This document shows positions 38,244-48,100 of a stretch of DNA of 64,000 nucleotides, piece by piece. Source of the stretch: Nakazawaea peltata (lineage: Eukaryota; Ascomycota; Pichiomycetes; Alaninales; Pachysolenaceae); contig BCGQ01000001.1 of the NCBI GenBank assembly GCA_001599355.1, positions 1,119,135-1,183,134 of the forward strand. The letters are read 5' to 3'. The notes beneath the pieces were generated by a model, which was not told the origin of the DNA, searched no databases, and saw only the letters and a list, made by a program, of their open reading frames with translations. Numbering within the stretch: position 1 is the first letter of the stretch; every line of letters begins with the position of its first letter. Made by a program: the position numbers and the translations under genes.

Positions 38244-39382
38244 TTATATTTCCACAATAGGTCCAGCCACTACACTTCTCCATCCACGCATATCCACTTG
38301 CCAATCACGCCATCTCAAAAGTCTGTCTCTGAGATCAGCCAGAGATCCCTCATCTCCGGTAAGATCGAGATCGTGGAAGTTTTGGAACGATGGAGTCTGA
38401 ACGAACAGGCGAGGCTCTACCCCACCTGTAGGTTGAGGACTCACGGAAAATTCACTATTATAATCACTATGGTAAGCTGGTTGATCTACCTTACGCATAT
38501 TAAGCTTTCCGTTCAATCTTTTGACGGTCAGTTCCAAAGTTTCGATCTTCTCCATCAAATCATATTTCTCCATCTTCAATTCAGTGGTTTCTTCTTGTAA
38601 GAGTTTTATCTGGGTTGCTTGTCTCAGGATAATCAGTTGAAGAGATTCTGGATCAGATTCTTCGGTAGATTTTGTTTCAGGAGCCGGAGAGTTAGTCGAT
38701 ACAATCAGAGGTTGAGAAACTGGTTCAGGTTCTGTGGACGGTTGTTGAATCTCTTCAAGCCAAGAACCGTTAGCAGTGGATTCATCTTTCAACCAATCAG
38801 GCTGAGATTCCAGTGGTTTATCCAGAGAATCTTCTTTAGTAGTTTCAGTTGGATCTTGGTCTTCCAGTTCGATCTTATTTTCAGATGTTTTTGGTTCTTT
38901 CTCAGTAGTGACATTGGATACTTCTTCTACTTCAGGTTCCTTTGATTCGCTCAGATCCACTTCAGATTGTTCTACTTTGGCTTTCAGATCTGCCTCAGTT
39001 TCCTTTGCTTCCTCTTCCTTTACCACTTCCTCCTTCACTTCCTCTTCCTTTGTTTCATTTACTTCGTCTTCCTTCTCCTTCTCTTCTTCTACCTCAGCTT
39101 CTTTCTCTTCCTCTTCCTTCACTTCCTCTTCCGTCACTTCCTCTTTCTTCACTTCCTCTTCCTTCACTTCCTCTTCCTTCTCTTCAGGCTCAGGTGTCAG
39201 ACTGGCAGCCTTTTTCTTCTTGTTCTTTTTCTTTTTCTTATTCTTCTCCTTCAATTCCTCAAACTACTCCATCGTTAGTACCACTCTCATCAACTCATCC
39301 CTCACTTAATACTCACCTTCTTCTTAGCAGCCTCTAACCGCTCCTCCTTCGTCATTTTAACTTCTTCTTCCGAATCAGACAT
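38244..39382 (-). CDS. BUG1: Bug1-like cis-Golgi protein, partner of the GRASP homologue (two exons)
   Basis: Exon 1 is 39317-39382 (MSDSEEEVKMTKEERLEAAKKK) and exon 2 is 38244-39263, giving 361 residues. The 53-bp intron has donor GTGAGT, branch TACTAAC (39274-39280) and acceptor GTAG. Joined, the start reads ...AAKKKFEELKEKNKKKKKNKKKK, close to yeast Bug1. A Glu/Lys low-complexity region (about 45-110) precedes a coiled coil (IILRQATQIKLLQEETTELKMEKYDLMEKIETLELTVKR in parts) and a C-terminus with WQVDMRGWRSVVAGPIVEI, the Bug1/GM130-type GRASP-binding tail. Expected to tether COPII vesicles at the cis-Golgi. Repeats make the middle uninformative. Confidence 0.8.
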
Positions 39383-39837
39383 CTTTCAAGCTATCTCAAT
39401 GGTCTGGATATATCTCAAATCTTGAATCACAATCCTTCAATTGCCGCCCTTGGTCTTCAAATCTGCCCTCCATTCATCCAAAATCGCTGTCGGATTTTGT
39501 CCATTTTTGGCTTTGTTGTCATTTGATATTCGTATTTTGCTCGGGTGTACCCCCAATTTATATGGGGGTTAGTGAGGGATGTTGGAGGGTGGTTCGGGGA
39601 AGGGAGAGCAGGTCCTGGAAGGGTAGCCCGAGGTCGGAGAGGTAAGAGAGTATTCAGAATCACTGTGATAGTTACGGTTTTCAGATTTTGGGATTGACTT
39701 AGAATTTCAATCGTATTGCCGGTAGTTTACTATGTGTCTACCATGTATCTAGTTCTTTAGTACACTAAGAAGGGTGCATTTGGATGGTGAGCCTATCGGA
39801 ATTACATAATTATATCGTGATGAAGAAATGATTCTGT
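39383..39837. other. Gene-free spacer (BUG1 promoter, TPP1 3' flank)
   Basis: 455 bp. A short run of CCCCCAATTTATATGGGGGTT-type inverted sequence near 39550-39569 is the only structure seen; no gene. Confidence 0.45.
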
Positions 39838-40776
39838 CTACTCTTCCTTGAACAACTCCTCCGGAGTGTGGAATATAAGTCCTGTTTTAGATGCAAATTC
39901 CTTATCACTATCACTGAAATCAGACTTCCTTCCAGCCGCGTCTCCACAAAAGAAGCTTTTGTCGAAATCTATTTTACTCTCCTCGAGACTCAGATGTTTA
40001 AGGAACAGTTTCCACATACCAGCATTGGGTTTGCGATACTCTGAATGTTCTTCAACACTAGATATTTCAAATCCCACATTCTTACCGCTTGGTCGTTTTG
40101 TTGACGCAAATACCCATAAGAGATCGCCCACTGAAGAGATCAAACTCCGTTCACAACGACCTACAAAATTACTATACGATTTCTGTCCTATACGAGCTAC
40201 GACTCCACCTTGATTGGTAAATACTACTAATAAATAACCTTGCTTATGAAGGTCGAGTAATTTCGGCACCACAAAGGGGTTAATCCATTTCCAGTCGTCT
40301 GGTCCCATCGCGAATTTCCGAGATTCGATTTTGGGCTTTATAAGGGTTCCATCGAGATCAAACAGGGCAATTTTGACTTTATTTGGATTTCCAGGCGTGG
40401 TCGTCTCGTCATTAGTTTCATTGGTCAACGATTGAGCCAGCTGATTTCTATTACTCGGTAATCTGTACACAAGATGAGTCTTCACTATAGTCCAATCACT
40501 TGACGTGGCGGTGGTAGAGGCAAGGGACAGCTTCAGCCGTTTCAGAACGGTCGATACTGTGGCCTTGGCAGGTTTCAGAACCTTGAAAAAGTCGTCCAAT
40601 TTAGCCATGGTGATACTGTTTTTGAACGAGATAATCAGTCTCAAGGCGCGTCTTTTCGATTTGGGCGGATCGCGGGCGGAAGTTCCTGCGGGGGGACTTT
40701 TTTCAGGCAGAGACTCGGCGGAACTACTTGTAAAAAGCCTACAGTTGTACAGTTTTAAGTTGATAAATTTGATCAT
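39838..40776 (-). CDS. TPP1: Polynucleotide 3'-phosphatase (Tpp1/PNKP phosphatase)
   Basis: 312 residues from the first ATG, or 256 from the ATG at 40608. A nuclear HAD phosphatase that removes 3'-phosphates at DNA strand breaks. Seen: catalytic ALFDLDGTLIKPK, FTNQGGVV, YRKPNAGMW, FFCGDAAGRKSDFSDSD, near-identical to the PNKP phosphatase. No kinase domain follows, as in yeast Tpp1. The long N-terminus (1-56, Arg/Ser/Ala-rich) looks like a mitochondrial presequence, whereas the second ATG opens MAKLDDFFKV, close to the PIP peptide of FEN1. The 49-bp gap to MRPS8 leaves little promoter for the long form, so the short start is favoured. Confidence 0.88.
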   Translation of the reverse strand: MIKFINLKLYNCRLFTSSSAESLPEKSPPAGTSARDPPKSKRRALRLIISFKNSITMAKLDDFFKVLKPAKATVSTVLKRLKLSLASTTATSSDWTIVKTHLVYRLPSNRNQLAQSLTNETNDETTTPGNPNKVKIALFDLDGTLIKPKIESRKFAMGPDDWKWINPFVVPKLLDLHKQGYLLVVFTNQGGVVARIGQKSYSNFVGRCERSLISSVGDLLWVFASTKRPSGKNVGFEISSVEEHSEYRKPNAGMWKLFLKHLSLEESKIDFDKSFFCGDAAGRKSDFSDSDKEFASKTGLIFHTPEELFKEE

Positions 40777-40825
40777 GTTTGTCTATATACAAAATTGAGC
40801 CACCAAAGGCAACTCATTCATTCCC

Positions 40826-41296
40826 TTACCTGGCTCTACAAAGAACCTCACCTTTCAATCCTCTACGAGCGGCATCTTGCAACTCCACCACCTCATTATC
40901 GGAGGTTCTTACAAACATCACTTCTCCTGGTTGTAATGGCTCGATTAACCTCACTTTCAATCCCGAGGCCAAGTGTCTAATCTGCTCTTGGTCCAAATAT
41001 AATCTTCTGTTTGGTTTAGAAACCAATGACATCTGTCTTAAAACCGACTTGGAGTCTTTATATTTCAATCCCAACCACAATCTTCTAGTCGCGATATTGT
41101 CTGGGGTGACTTCCGTTGGGACTTCATCTGGACCCAGAATCGATCCACGTTGAATCGACGACACAAATCCATGTTTGTATAAACCTAAGGAGACTTGTAA
41201 ATGCAATCTGGTGAGAGGAACATGAGCTAATGGCAAGTTAACTCTGGTGCAGTTCTGCATATGACTGCAAAAATTGGCTAATTTGACAAGAGACAT
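40826..41296 (-). CDS. MRPS8: Mitochondrial ribosomal protein S8 (uS8m)
   Basis: 156 residues from the ATG at 41296 (MSLVKLANFCSHMQNC), with in-frame GTG upstream not used. Yeast Mrps8 starts MSLVKLANTCSHLQNC and is 155 residues. Component of the mitochondrial small subunit. Seen: RLWLGLKYKDSKSVL, LVSKPNRRLYL, PLQPGEVMFVR and the C-terminal KGEVLCRAR, colinear with the yeast protein. GAAAATTTTTC at 41426-41436 lies in its promoter. Confidence 0.94.
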   Translation of the reverse strand: MSLVKLANFCSHMQNCTRVNLPLAHVPLTRLHLQVSLGLYKHGFVSSIQRGSILGPDEVPTEVTPDNIATRRLWLGLKYKDSKSVLRQMSLVSKPNRRLYLDQEQIRHLASGLKVRLIEPLQPGEVMFVRTSDNEVVELQDAARRGLKGEVLCRAR

Positions 41297-41612
41297 CGTT
41301 TCAAACACCTGTGGAACAGTATAATCCTCGAATCAATCAATGCAATACCTTCTTCAGCTGGTCTCGTTCACCTTCTGCTCATCAATCGGCGCTTAATCGA
41401 TCGTCGCTATGAATTTTTCGAGAACGAAAATTTTTCTTCATAAATTGCTGATGGAGCTGATTAGAGGTGAGCTTGGTATGGGCAGAGACTTGGGCCAGGA
41501 GTCGGGCTGGGAAAAAGTGGTTTCAAGCTGGTGGTCCGGGCAGAACTTTAAGAGTGGGACGGGTTTTGAAGCGTTGGATAATTAGATATAGAGGTGGAAA
41601 AGACACGTGGAA
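41297..41612. promoter_or_regulatory. Divergent MRPS8-AIM36 promoter
   Basis: 316 bp. Two AATTTTTC elements (41411-41420 and GAAAATTTTTC at 41426-41436) sit 115-140 bp from the MRPS8 ATG. The starts are only 316 bp apart, and both genes are mitochondrial. Confidence 0.6.
41426..41436. promoter_or_regulatory. RRPE-like element upstream of MRPS8/AIM36
   Basis: GAAAATTTTTC in the shared promoter. Confidence 0.6.
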
Positions 41613-42356
41613 ATGATGAGAAGTTTGAGGGTTTTGCGCGGATCAGTCGCCGCTGCTAACTTCAGAGCTAGATCGAGTATTGTAGGCTCCCGCTTGCCTT
41701 ATAGTACGTCTTCTTTTGGGGGTAAGAAAGACTCGGGCTTCAATATGATGAACTTCGTCGTCGTCCTGTTGGTGGGTACTGGTATCTTCGGTGTGGTTGT
41801 ACATAAAGTGGACAGTCAGGATGAAACCAAATCGATGATGAAACGTAAGAACTCGTATTCCGACCTGGAATGGGAACTGTACATGAACAGTATTAAACGT
41901 AAGGTGCTTTTATTCAATGCCAATGATCTGGATTTGTATTTGGTGCCAGACTATTCAAAGGACGAGCTGAAAGGGAAGAAAGTTGTTGACCAGCTTGCTC
42001 TGAAACATGTCATCGATTTGAATGAAGTTATCAGAGATGAGATTAACTCTCACCCAGAACGTTATGGTACTCTTTTGAAGACTCATCTTGTTGATGAAGA
42101 AAAGCTTCAATTTGATGGTCATTTGGCTCCTGGAATTTTCACTAAATTGATGAGATTGAAATTAGAACAATTCAAGAGTACAGATTCCGAGTCCAAACAT
42201 ACCTTTGCCCTCCTCAACTTCCCCCCTAATATTAAAGAAGCTATTAAATTTGAGTCAGATGTTGCCGTAGTCAAACAATTGGTCAAGTTCGACTCCAAAT
42301 CTAACGATATCGCTGATTACTTCGCTACTGTTGACAAAGTCAAGGTGGTAGAATAA
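41613..42356 (+). CDS. AIM36: Aim36, mitochondrial inner-membrane protein
   Basis: 247 residues from the ATG at 41613 (MMRSLRVLRG); a GTG two codons earlier is not needed. Aim36 (Fmp39) is a mitochondrial protein of unknown function whose loss affects mtDNA inheritance. Seen: an Arg-rich presequence ending near RLPYSTSS, one membrane segment (NMMNFVVVLLVGTGIFGVVVH, residues about 45-65), then the domain with ELYMNSIKRKVLLFNANDLDLYLVPDYS, YGTLLKTH, LAPGIFTKLMR and FALLNFPPNIKEAIKFESDVAVV. Yeast Aim36 shares VVNFPHSIADATRFENEVSIV and the spacing. Tail-to-tail with GET3. Confidence 0.85.
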   Translation: MMRSLRVLRGSVAAANFRARSSIVGSRLPYSTSSFGGKKDSGFNMMNFVVVLLVGTGIFGVVVHKVDSQDETKSMMKRKNSYSDLEWELYMNSIKRKVLLFNANDLDLYLVPDYSKDELKGKKVVDQLALKHVIDLNEVIRDEINSHPERYGTLLKTHLVDEEKLQFDGHLAPGIFTKLMRLKLEQFKSTDSESKHTFALLNFPPNIKEAIKFESDVAVVKQLVKFDSKSNDIADYFATVDKVKVVE

Positions 42357-42412
42357 ATATTTATCATCATCCTGTATATATTATAATTTGAATCGATCTA
42401 TTTCCTATCAAT

Positions 42413-43462
42413 CTATTTCTCTTCAAGCGAGAATACCACATCTTTATCGGTCAGCGGATTATATTCTTGGAGAAGGAACTTGGAGAATTTCTTCAAGTTG
42501 TCCAAACCTCTTACTTCCATTCCTAACAAAGGCATCTTAACCAAGTGGTAATCTTCGTATAACTCATCCATTTGAGATAAGTATTTCTTTTGCATCAGCC
42601 ATCTGGCCTTACACCTCTTACATTCATCGTCACCTTCAGCGAACAATAATTGGTTAACGACAATGGAGTTGACGTCCATGTTGTATGAGATCAACTCCTG
42701 GATCAAACGTTCGGTCTCATAAAGAGACAAGAACTCAGAAATACATACACAAATGAAAGTAGTGAGCTCTGGATCTTGGAATTGGACATTTACCTCGGCA
42801 ACTTGTTCTTGGATCTCCTTCAATTTTCCAAACATATCTTGTTGTTGATTGGCTCCTCCCATCAATGATCCCAACATTGGTCCCAATTTACCGGTCAATT
42901 CACTGAACTTACCCAATAATTTCTCAAGAGTAGTTGGCAATTGCAAGAATCTCAAAGTATGACCAGTTGGTGCGGTATCGAAGATAATGGTGTCGTACTT
43001 GATAGCGGTGGAATTCTCGTCAGTTTGGGACTTGATATGCTTCAATACCTCCATGAAAGACAACAGCTCATCGATACCTGGGATACTCAGAGTCATATCT
43101 CCCATCATCGACTTTAATGGATCATTTGGATCGGCGTTGGCCAACAATTGCGAGTTGCTAGCGCTGTTTTGTAACTCCTCCATCGCCAGATTTGGATCGA
43201 TCTCCATACAACTCAAATTGGACAATCCCTCCACTGGACGAGCATCTTTACCGAACTTCTGACAGAACAGATCGGACAAATTGTGTGCAGGATCAGTAGA
43301 GATCAACAAATAGTTTTTCTTTGGGTTCAGCAACAGTAACTGGATCGACACCGAACAAGACGTGGTAGTCTTACCTACACCACCCTTTCCTCCGACGAAG
43401 ATCCACTTCAAGGAGTCGTGTGATACGATAGATTTGAGATTAGGGTCTAATTGGAAGTCCAT
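42413..43462 (-). CDS. GET3: Tail-anchored protein targeting ATPase Get3
   Basis: 349 residues (yeast 354). Get3 captures tail-anchored proteins from Sgt2 and delivers them to Get1/Get2 at the ER. Seen: deviant Walker [10 protein letters not shown] at 24-32, DPAHNLSD then CTG (43268-43270) then [16 protein letters not shown] then CTG (43064-43066) then [21 protein letters not shown] and the zinc motif CKRC. Both quoted CTGs fall on residues invariantly Ala in Get3 (SDAF, GIDEALSF), strong evidence for a CUG-Ala code. Gene is in a cluster of secretory-pathway genes. Identification is secure. Confidence 0.97.
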   Translation of the reverse strand: MDFQLDPNLKSIVSHDSLKWIFVGGKGGVGKTTTSCSVSIQLLLLNPKKNYLLISTDPAHNLSDLFCQKFGKDARPVEGLSNLSCMEIDPNLAMEELQNSASNSQLLANADPNDPLKSMMGDMTLSIPGIDELLSFMEVLKHIKSQTDENSTAIKYDTIIFDTAPTGHTLRFLQLPTTLEKLLGKFSELTGKLGPMLGSLMGGANQQQDMFGKLKEIQEQVAEVNVQFQDPELTTFICVCISEFLSLYETERLIQELISYNMDVNSIVVNQLLFAEGDDECKRCKARWLMQKKYLSQMDELYEDYHLVKMPLLGMEVRGLDNLKKFSKFLLQEYNPLTDKDVVFSLEEK

Positions 43463-43719
43463 TTTTTATACTGATATGACTGAAATAGCTGGTTATGATA
43501 TGTTCGAGATCCCAGTCACAGCTTTGATCCCTCTTTAAAGTGGCCAAGGGGGGCGGCGCTGGCGCTTTTTTGTTCATGCAAATTCGTATATTGCTCGGCG
43601 ATGATCTAGAAGGTTCGACGAGATGAGAAGAGGGGGGTCGAGTATAAGAGGAGGTGGAGTACACGAGGTGGCGGAGTACAAGAGGAGGTATGGTAGGTAA
43701 ATTAAGGTTTATATATGCA

Positions 43720-44304
43720 TTAGAGTCCATCTTGGTACGTCCAACCATGAGTTAGAAGTTCCGGGTCCAGTTCCGGTTTGGAGACTAATTTCAAATATAT
43801 GTACATAACTGGCACTATGTAAGATTTAGAGGGTTCTACAACACCCAATTCCTTTAAATGTTCCAAAGTGAAAGGTTCATCATCACCTAAAGGTCCAAGT
43901 GGAGTGTCCTTTGTTTCATTTTCCTGGTTTTTATGTTTATAGTTTGGGTTGACTGTTGTCACCACACTACTAACTTTATTATATTGCACGAAAAAGTCGC
44001 TCTTTTGGAATTGGATATGGTCACCTTTAGCGTTGATCAGGACCTGTTCATTGTTGGAAATTTTCAGTTTTAATAATTCCACTATAGCGAGCAACTTCTG
44101 GAGAGAAGATGACCCCGAAGACGCCACCAATAACACTCCAGATTCCTCTCTATTCTCCGTTCCTATTAGCTGTACCACCTGGTTGAGTCTTCTCTTTATA
44201 TTGTCATTTTTGCGTACTACCACGACCTGGCTCGAGTTAAAATTCAACTTTTCGAACAGCGAACTCTTCAACTCATCTTTTAATTCTTCTGGTAAGTGAT
44301 TCAT
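43720..44304 (-). CDS. POP6: RNase P/MRP protein Pop6-like (Alba-like)
   Basis: 194 residues from the ATG at 44304; upstream in frame there is no ATG for 60 codons. Pop6 with Pop7 binds the P3 domain of RNase P and MRP RNAs. Seen: VVVRKNDNIKRRLNQVVQLIG near residues 35-55 and LLVASSGSSSLQKLLAIVELLKLKI; yeast Pop6 has KNDNIKKSVNKL and a SYGPHIQKMLSILEIFKKG block with similar spacing. The C-terminal SYIVPVMYIYLKLV corresponds to the yeast KVPILVTLVS. The yeast protein is 158 residues. Overall identity is low, so the call rests on these blocks. Confidence 0.65.
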   Translation of the reverse strand: MNHLPEELKDELKSSLFEKLNFNSSQVVVVRKNDNIKRRLNQVVQLIGTENREESGVLLVASSGSSSLQKLLAIVELLKLKISNNEQVLINAKGDHIQFQKSDFFVQYNKVSSVVTTVNPNYKHKNQENETKDTPLGPLGDDEPFTLEHLKELGVVEPSKSYIVPVMYIYLKLVSKPELDPELLTHGWTYQDGL

Positions 44305-44520
44305 ATTTCGTTGTAGCCACTTTATCTCCTCCTTAATTGACCTCTCGTTAAATCTTTCTATCGCGATCTGGCTCGAGAATACACTATAAAATTTCTCTGT
44401 ATATAATTGATATTTTGCTACGAACACAAACAGAGATTGGGGGTGATATTGGGGGCGATTTTGTAAAGTTAGAGTTATTATGAGCAAGGTCGCACTGAAA
44501 TCGGTGCACTCTTTTCAATT

Positions 44521-45129
44521 ATGTGCGATCTGTCAAGCTTGAGAAGTTGTTATTATGCTTACAAAACTAGCAATTTCGAAAGCTTATTTGCTGTTGAGGA
44601 GGAATCCTTCGATGAGAACCAGTTGATTTCATTTATGAGTCTGAGCTCGGATGAGAATTATTGCTTAGATTTGACTGAGAATAATTGGTTTCAAGAAGAC
44701 AAAGGGTACTCTGATTTGTCTAAAGTTAGTACTAGTGTTACTCGCTCTGTCAAATCAAGACTTTCTATTTCACATTTTTTCTCAGAACTCTTAAGTGCTT
44801 CATCGTTATTCTCTCTGAAGTCAAGTACCACAGAAGGTTCTTCAGTTGAGAAATTCTCGCCGAGTTCTAGTTTTGAAAACTCACCTAGAAAGAGAAAACG
44901 ACGGAAAACAATAATACATCCCCATGACATAGCAACTAACTCGATTCTCAAAACAAAACTTAATCAGAACTTTGAGTTGGAGAAATTCAGGGTCAAATGC
45001 TGTGACGACACTGACTTGAAGCAGTTTTTAGAACAGTTTGAACTCAATCAACAATTAAGAGCCGTTCAAGAACCAGAACTAAGCCGTCTTCGCATGCAGC
45101 AATTGGAAAAATATTATTCCTGCCGCTAA
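44521..45129 (+). CDS. Unrecognised serine-rich protein
   Basis: 202 residues. I do not recognise it. The N-terminal half is Ser/Glu/Asp-rich (YCLDLTENNWFQ, HFFSELLSASSLFSLKSS). A basic nuclear-localisation-like SPRKRKRRKTI (about residue 120) precedes a helical C-terminus (FRVKCCDDTDLKQFLEQFELNQQLR, SRLRMQQLEKYYSCR). A nuclear regulator is plausible but inferred. Divergent to POP6 with 216 bp between the ATGs, converging on the CAND1 homologue. Confidence 0.6.
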   Translation: MCDLSSLRSCYYAYKTSNFESLFAVEEESFDENQLISFMSLSSDENYCLDLTENNWFQEDKGYSDLSKVSTSVTRSVKSRLSISHFFSELLSASSLFSLKSSTTEGSSVEKFSPSSSFENSPRKRKRRKTIIHPHDIATNSILKTKLNQNFELEKFRVKCCDDTDLKQFLEQFELNQQLRAVQEPELSRLRMQQLEKYYSCR

Positions 45130-45182
45130 TAGAAACTCTACATGTTGGTATAAAAGATTAAAGGCCTGATTTTTAGGTAATG

Positions 45183-48100
45183 CTAATGTTCACCGTTGAC
45201 AAATACAAACTGTCTCCAACTCTCTGCCTCTTCCGTAGCTAAAATTTCCTTATTTATCAGCTTGTCGACATTAGAGACCAAATTCCTAATACATTTTGCA
45301 GATTCCTTCTGTTTTTCAACCACTTGTTTGGTATCTGTTTCCTTGGATTTTTTGTTAATGATCTTCATACAACGTTCTTTGAAACTGGTGAGTAATTCCG
45401 GGTCCTGGAACAACGAATCTGGTTTCAAGTTGACAATTTTTACAATAATAATAGAACTGAGTTGTACCACGTCATTGTCATCCTTCAATCCCTTCTCGAT
45501 ACAAACCTTAAGAATTGACATATGGTTTAAATTTTGTTGAACCAATGTAGTCTTCAAATTGACGCTGTTCTCAATGGTATTCAACAAGGTATAAATGACC
45601 TCGTAAATGGATTTACGCAAGTCCAAAGCATTGTCGATTTTGTGCTTAAATGGACCAATCTGAATAGTTTCTATGTACTCTTTACGGATCACCAATTCCT
45701 TCTCCATCATAGTCGACAATAATTGTGAGATAATAGGGAGAGTGATCAATGATTTATTATGTAATGAACTAATTAACAGCTGTACGGCGATTTGTTTCAA
45801 CTGTAAATTATCGTTAAATATCAACAACGAACTCTTCTCCAATAATTTTCCGAAACTCTTGTCAAATGAATCATTATTTCCAATTGAAAGAACTGAAGAG
45901 TAATTGAGGAAGTATTTAATCGTAGACACGATGGTGTATTTCAATGATATCGAAGTCGTAGACTCGATGGAGTCTATTAACTCTGTAATTTTACGAGGGG
46001 ATTGAAGCACTGCAATGAAAGTGAGACATTCGGCCACAGAATTGAAGTCTTGATAATCTTTTACATCTCCATGCTCGGCAATACCCAAAAGAAGACTCCA
46101 AACTTGTTCATAATAGGTACTTGATATTCCTGGAACAACAGGAACCACACGACCATTGGAGATTTTGATCTCCAAAATCTTACGGAGAGACAAGATTAAG
46201 GTATATTCGGGGCCTGGCAGCAGTTGAAGCAGCTGAATAATCTTTGGTAATGTGGAATTAATGTCATGGATTCCAATATACCCGATAGTTTCAGCAATTG
46301 AGCTTCTTAATGAGCCATCAACAGAGCTTGAGTCAATAAGTAACTGCAAAAATGGTTCGATACCACATTCCAATGCTGTTTGTTGTCCAATGACACCCAA
46401 GAAATTAATATGGAAGGCAAGTAGATCCTTAGAAACCGAATTCAGTCCAGTCGATGAAGTCTCGAGCATGAACTGTTCCGATTGCTTGATCTTGTCGTGT
46501 CTTTTAAGAGCGACAGCAATGGAGGCCAATATAGCAGGCAGAGTTTTTTGGGAAATTTTTGTGGTAAATTTCAGAGAAGCCATTTCATATGTTTCAAAAA
46601 GATTCGAATCAGTACTATCTCCTGCAACGTTCAAAGCAAGAACATAGACAAATCTCAAGAAAATCGAAGTATCCATGGAATTCGTCTTTGGAACAACGAT
46701 TTGAACAAGAGTCATGAAATCTTCGGTATTGAAGACTTGAGATATCGAAGGAATAACACTGGTCAAAATTACCAATAAACTTACAAATTGTTTAATTGGT
46801 AAGTGAGGGTCGGACTTGAGGAGATTAGTCAATTTGGCCACCAATTGCAACTGACATTGGTTATCTACAGCAATAACAGGAGCAGCTGAGGTGATTACAA
46901 CAAGACATTCAAGTACCGAGTTTCTCAATTCTGTTGTTCTCAAATCGAGCAACAGCATTAATCTACTCACTATGGAAGTAAAATCCTGGCTAATGACCAA
47001 ATGAGGTACGATCTGAGTCAATTCCCCTAAAGAACTCTCTATCAACTGCTCATAATCCAAACTATGTGAATAAACCTCGATAAAAGATGACAATTCCTCT
47101 GGACTAGTAAACGAATTATAACTAATAAGTAATTGAGCAAGAGTTTCAAGACATTTCATCTTAGTCTCATTAGCAAAATCCTTAGAAGTGGCTCTGAACA
47201 GAATTATCCCGGCAAGTTCGATAATTTGTGAATGAGACGGAGAAATATCTTTTAACTTATCAGAACCCATCAGCTGGAACAAATCTTGAGCCGTACTAAG
47301 ACCCTCCAAAGACAACTCATAGTTGGAACTATCAGCTGAGCAATTTATAATTATCCTAATAAGACTATCGAGCTGGTCACCAAATTTGGATAGTTTGTTG
47401 GTGCGAATTAACTGAGCATATAATCTCAAAGTATCTACCGAATCGTTCAACTTGAGCTCCAGATTATTTTTTCTCAACAGCAGCACTATCAAATAGGCAT
47501 AATTTTCTGGTAAACCCCCCTCTAAAATGAGGGTGAGTTGGGAAATCAATTGGAAAATGGAGCCAAACCGGGACATATTCCGTTCGGTAAGAAGACCATT
47601 CACAATTTTATGACAAATATCAGGGCTATATCTATATAAAGTGTAATAAGGGTCCGAATCGACCCCAGACATGGAATCTTCACCATCTTGGGCCATTTCT
47701 TCGCTACCTCTTCTTTTCTTCAAATTCGAGGTGATCAGATCGTAAAAAGTGATCGTGTAATAAGAACCAGATCTAGAAGTGGCTGCAATGATTTTAGTCA
47801 ACGTATTGATCAGTTCATTAGAGACATTTGTAGACGAGTCTAAGAGACTTTGTACTAATACTGAGAAGACAGGCGATTCATAAACTTGTTTTAAAGTCAA
47901 TGGCAGTTGCTCGACTAATTTGCCCATCAATTTAGCACTGTTTTTTCTCAATGACCAAGAGAAATCGTAGTCATTGGTATCTTCATCTTCCGGCTCGAAA
48001 TCGAAATCGTCATTGTCTGAGAGTGAGAAGGAATCGTCGTCACCATCGACATCATCGGCATCCATTTCGTTATCTCCATCGGAATTCGAGTACGGGTTGT

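Noticed and set aside
38908-39337. Serine- and leucine-rich plus-strand frames of 100-133 codons
   Set aside because: They are antisense shadows of the Glu/Lys low-complexity region of BUG1.
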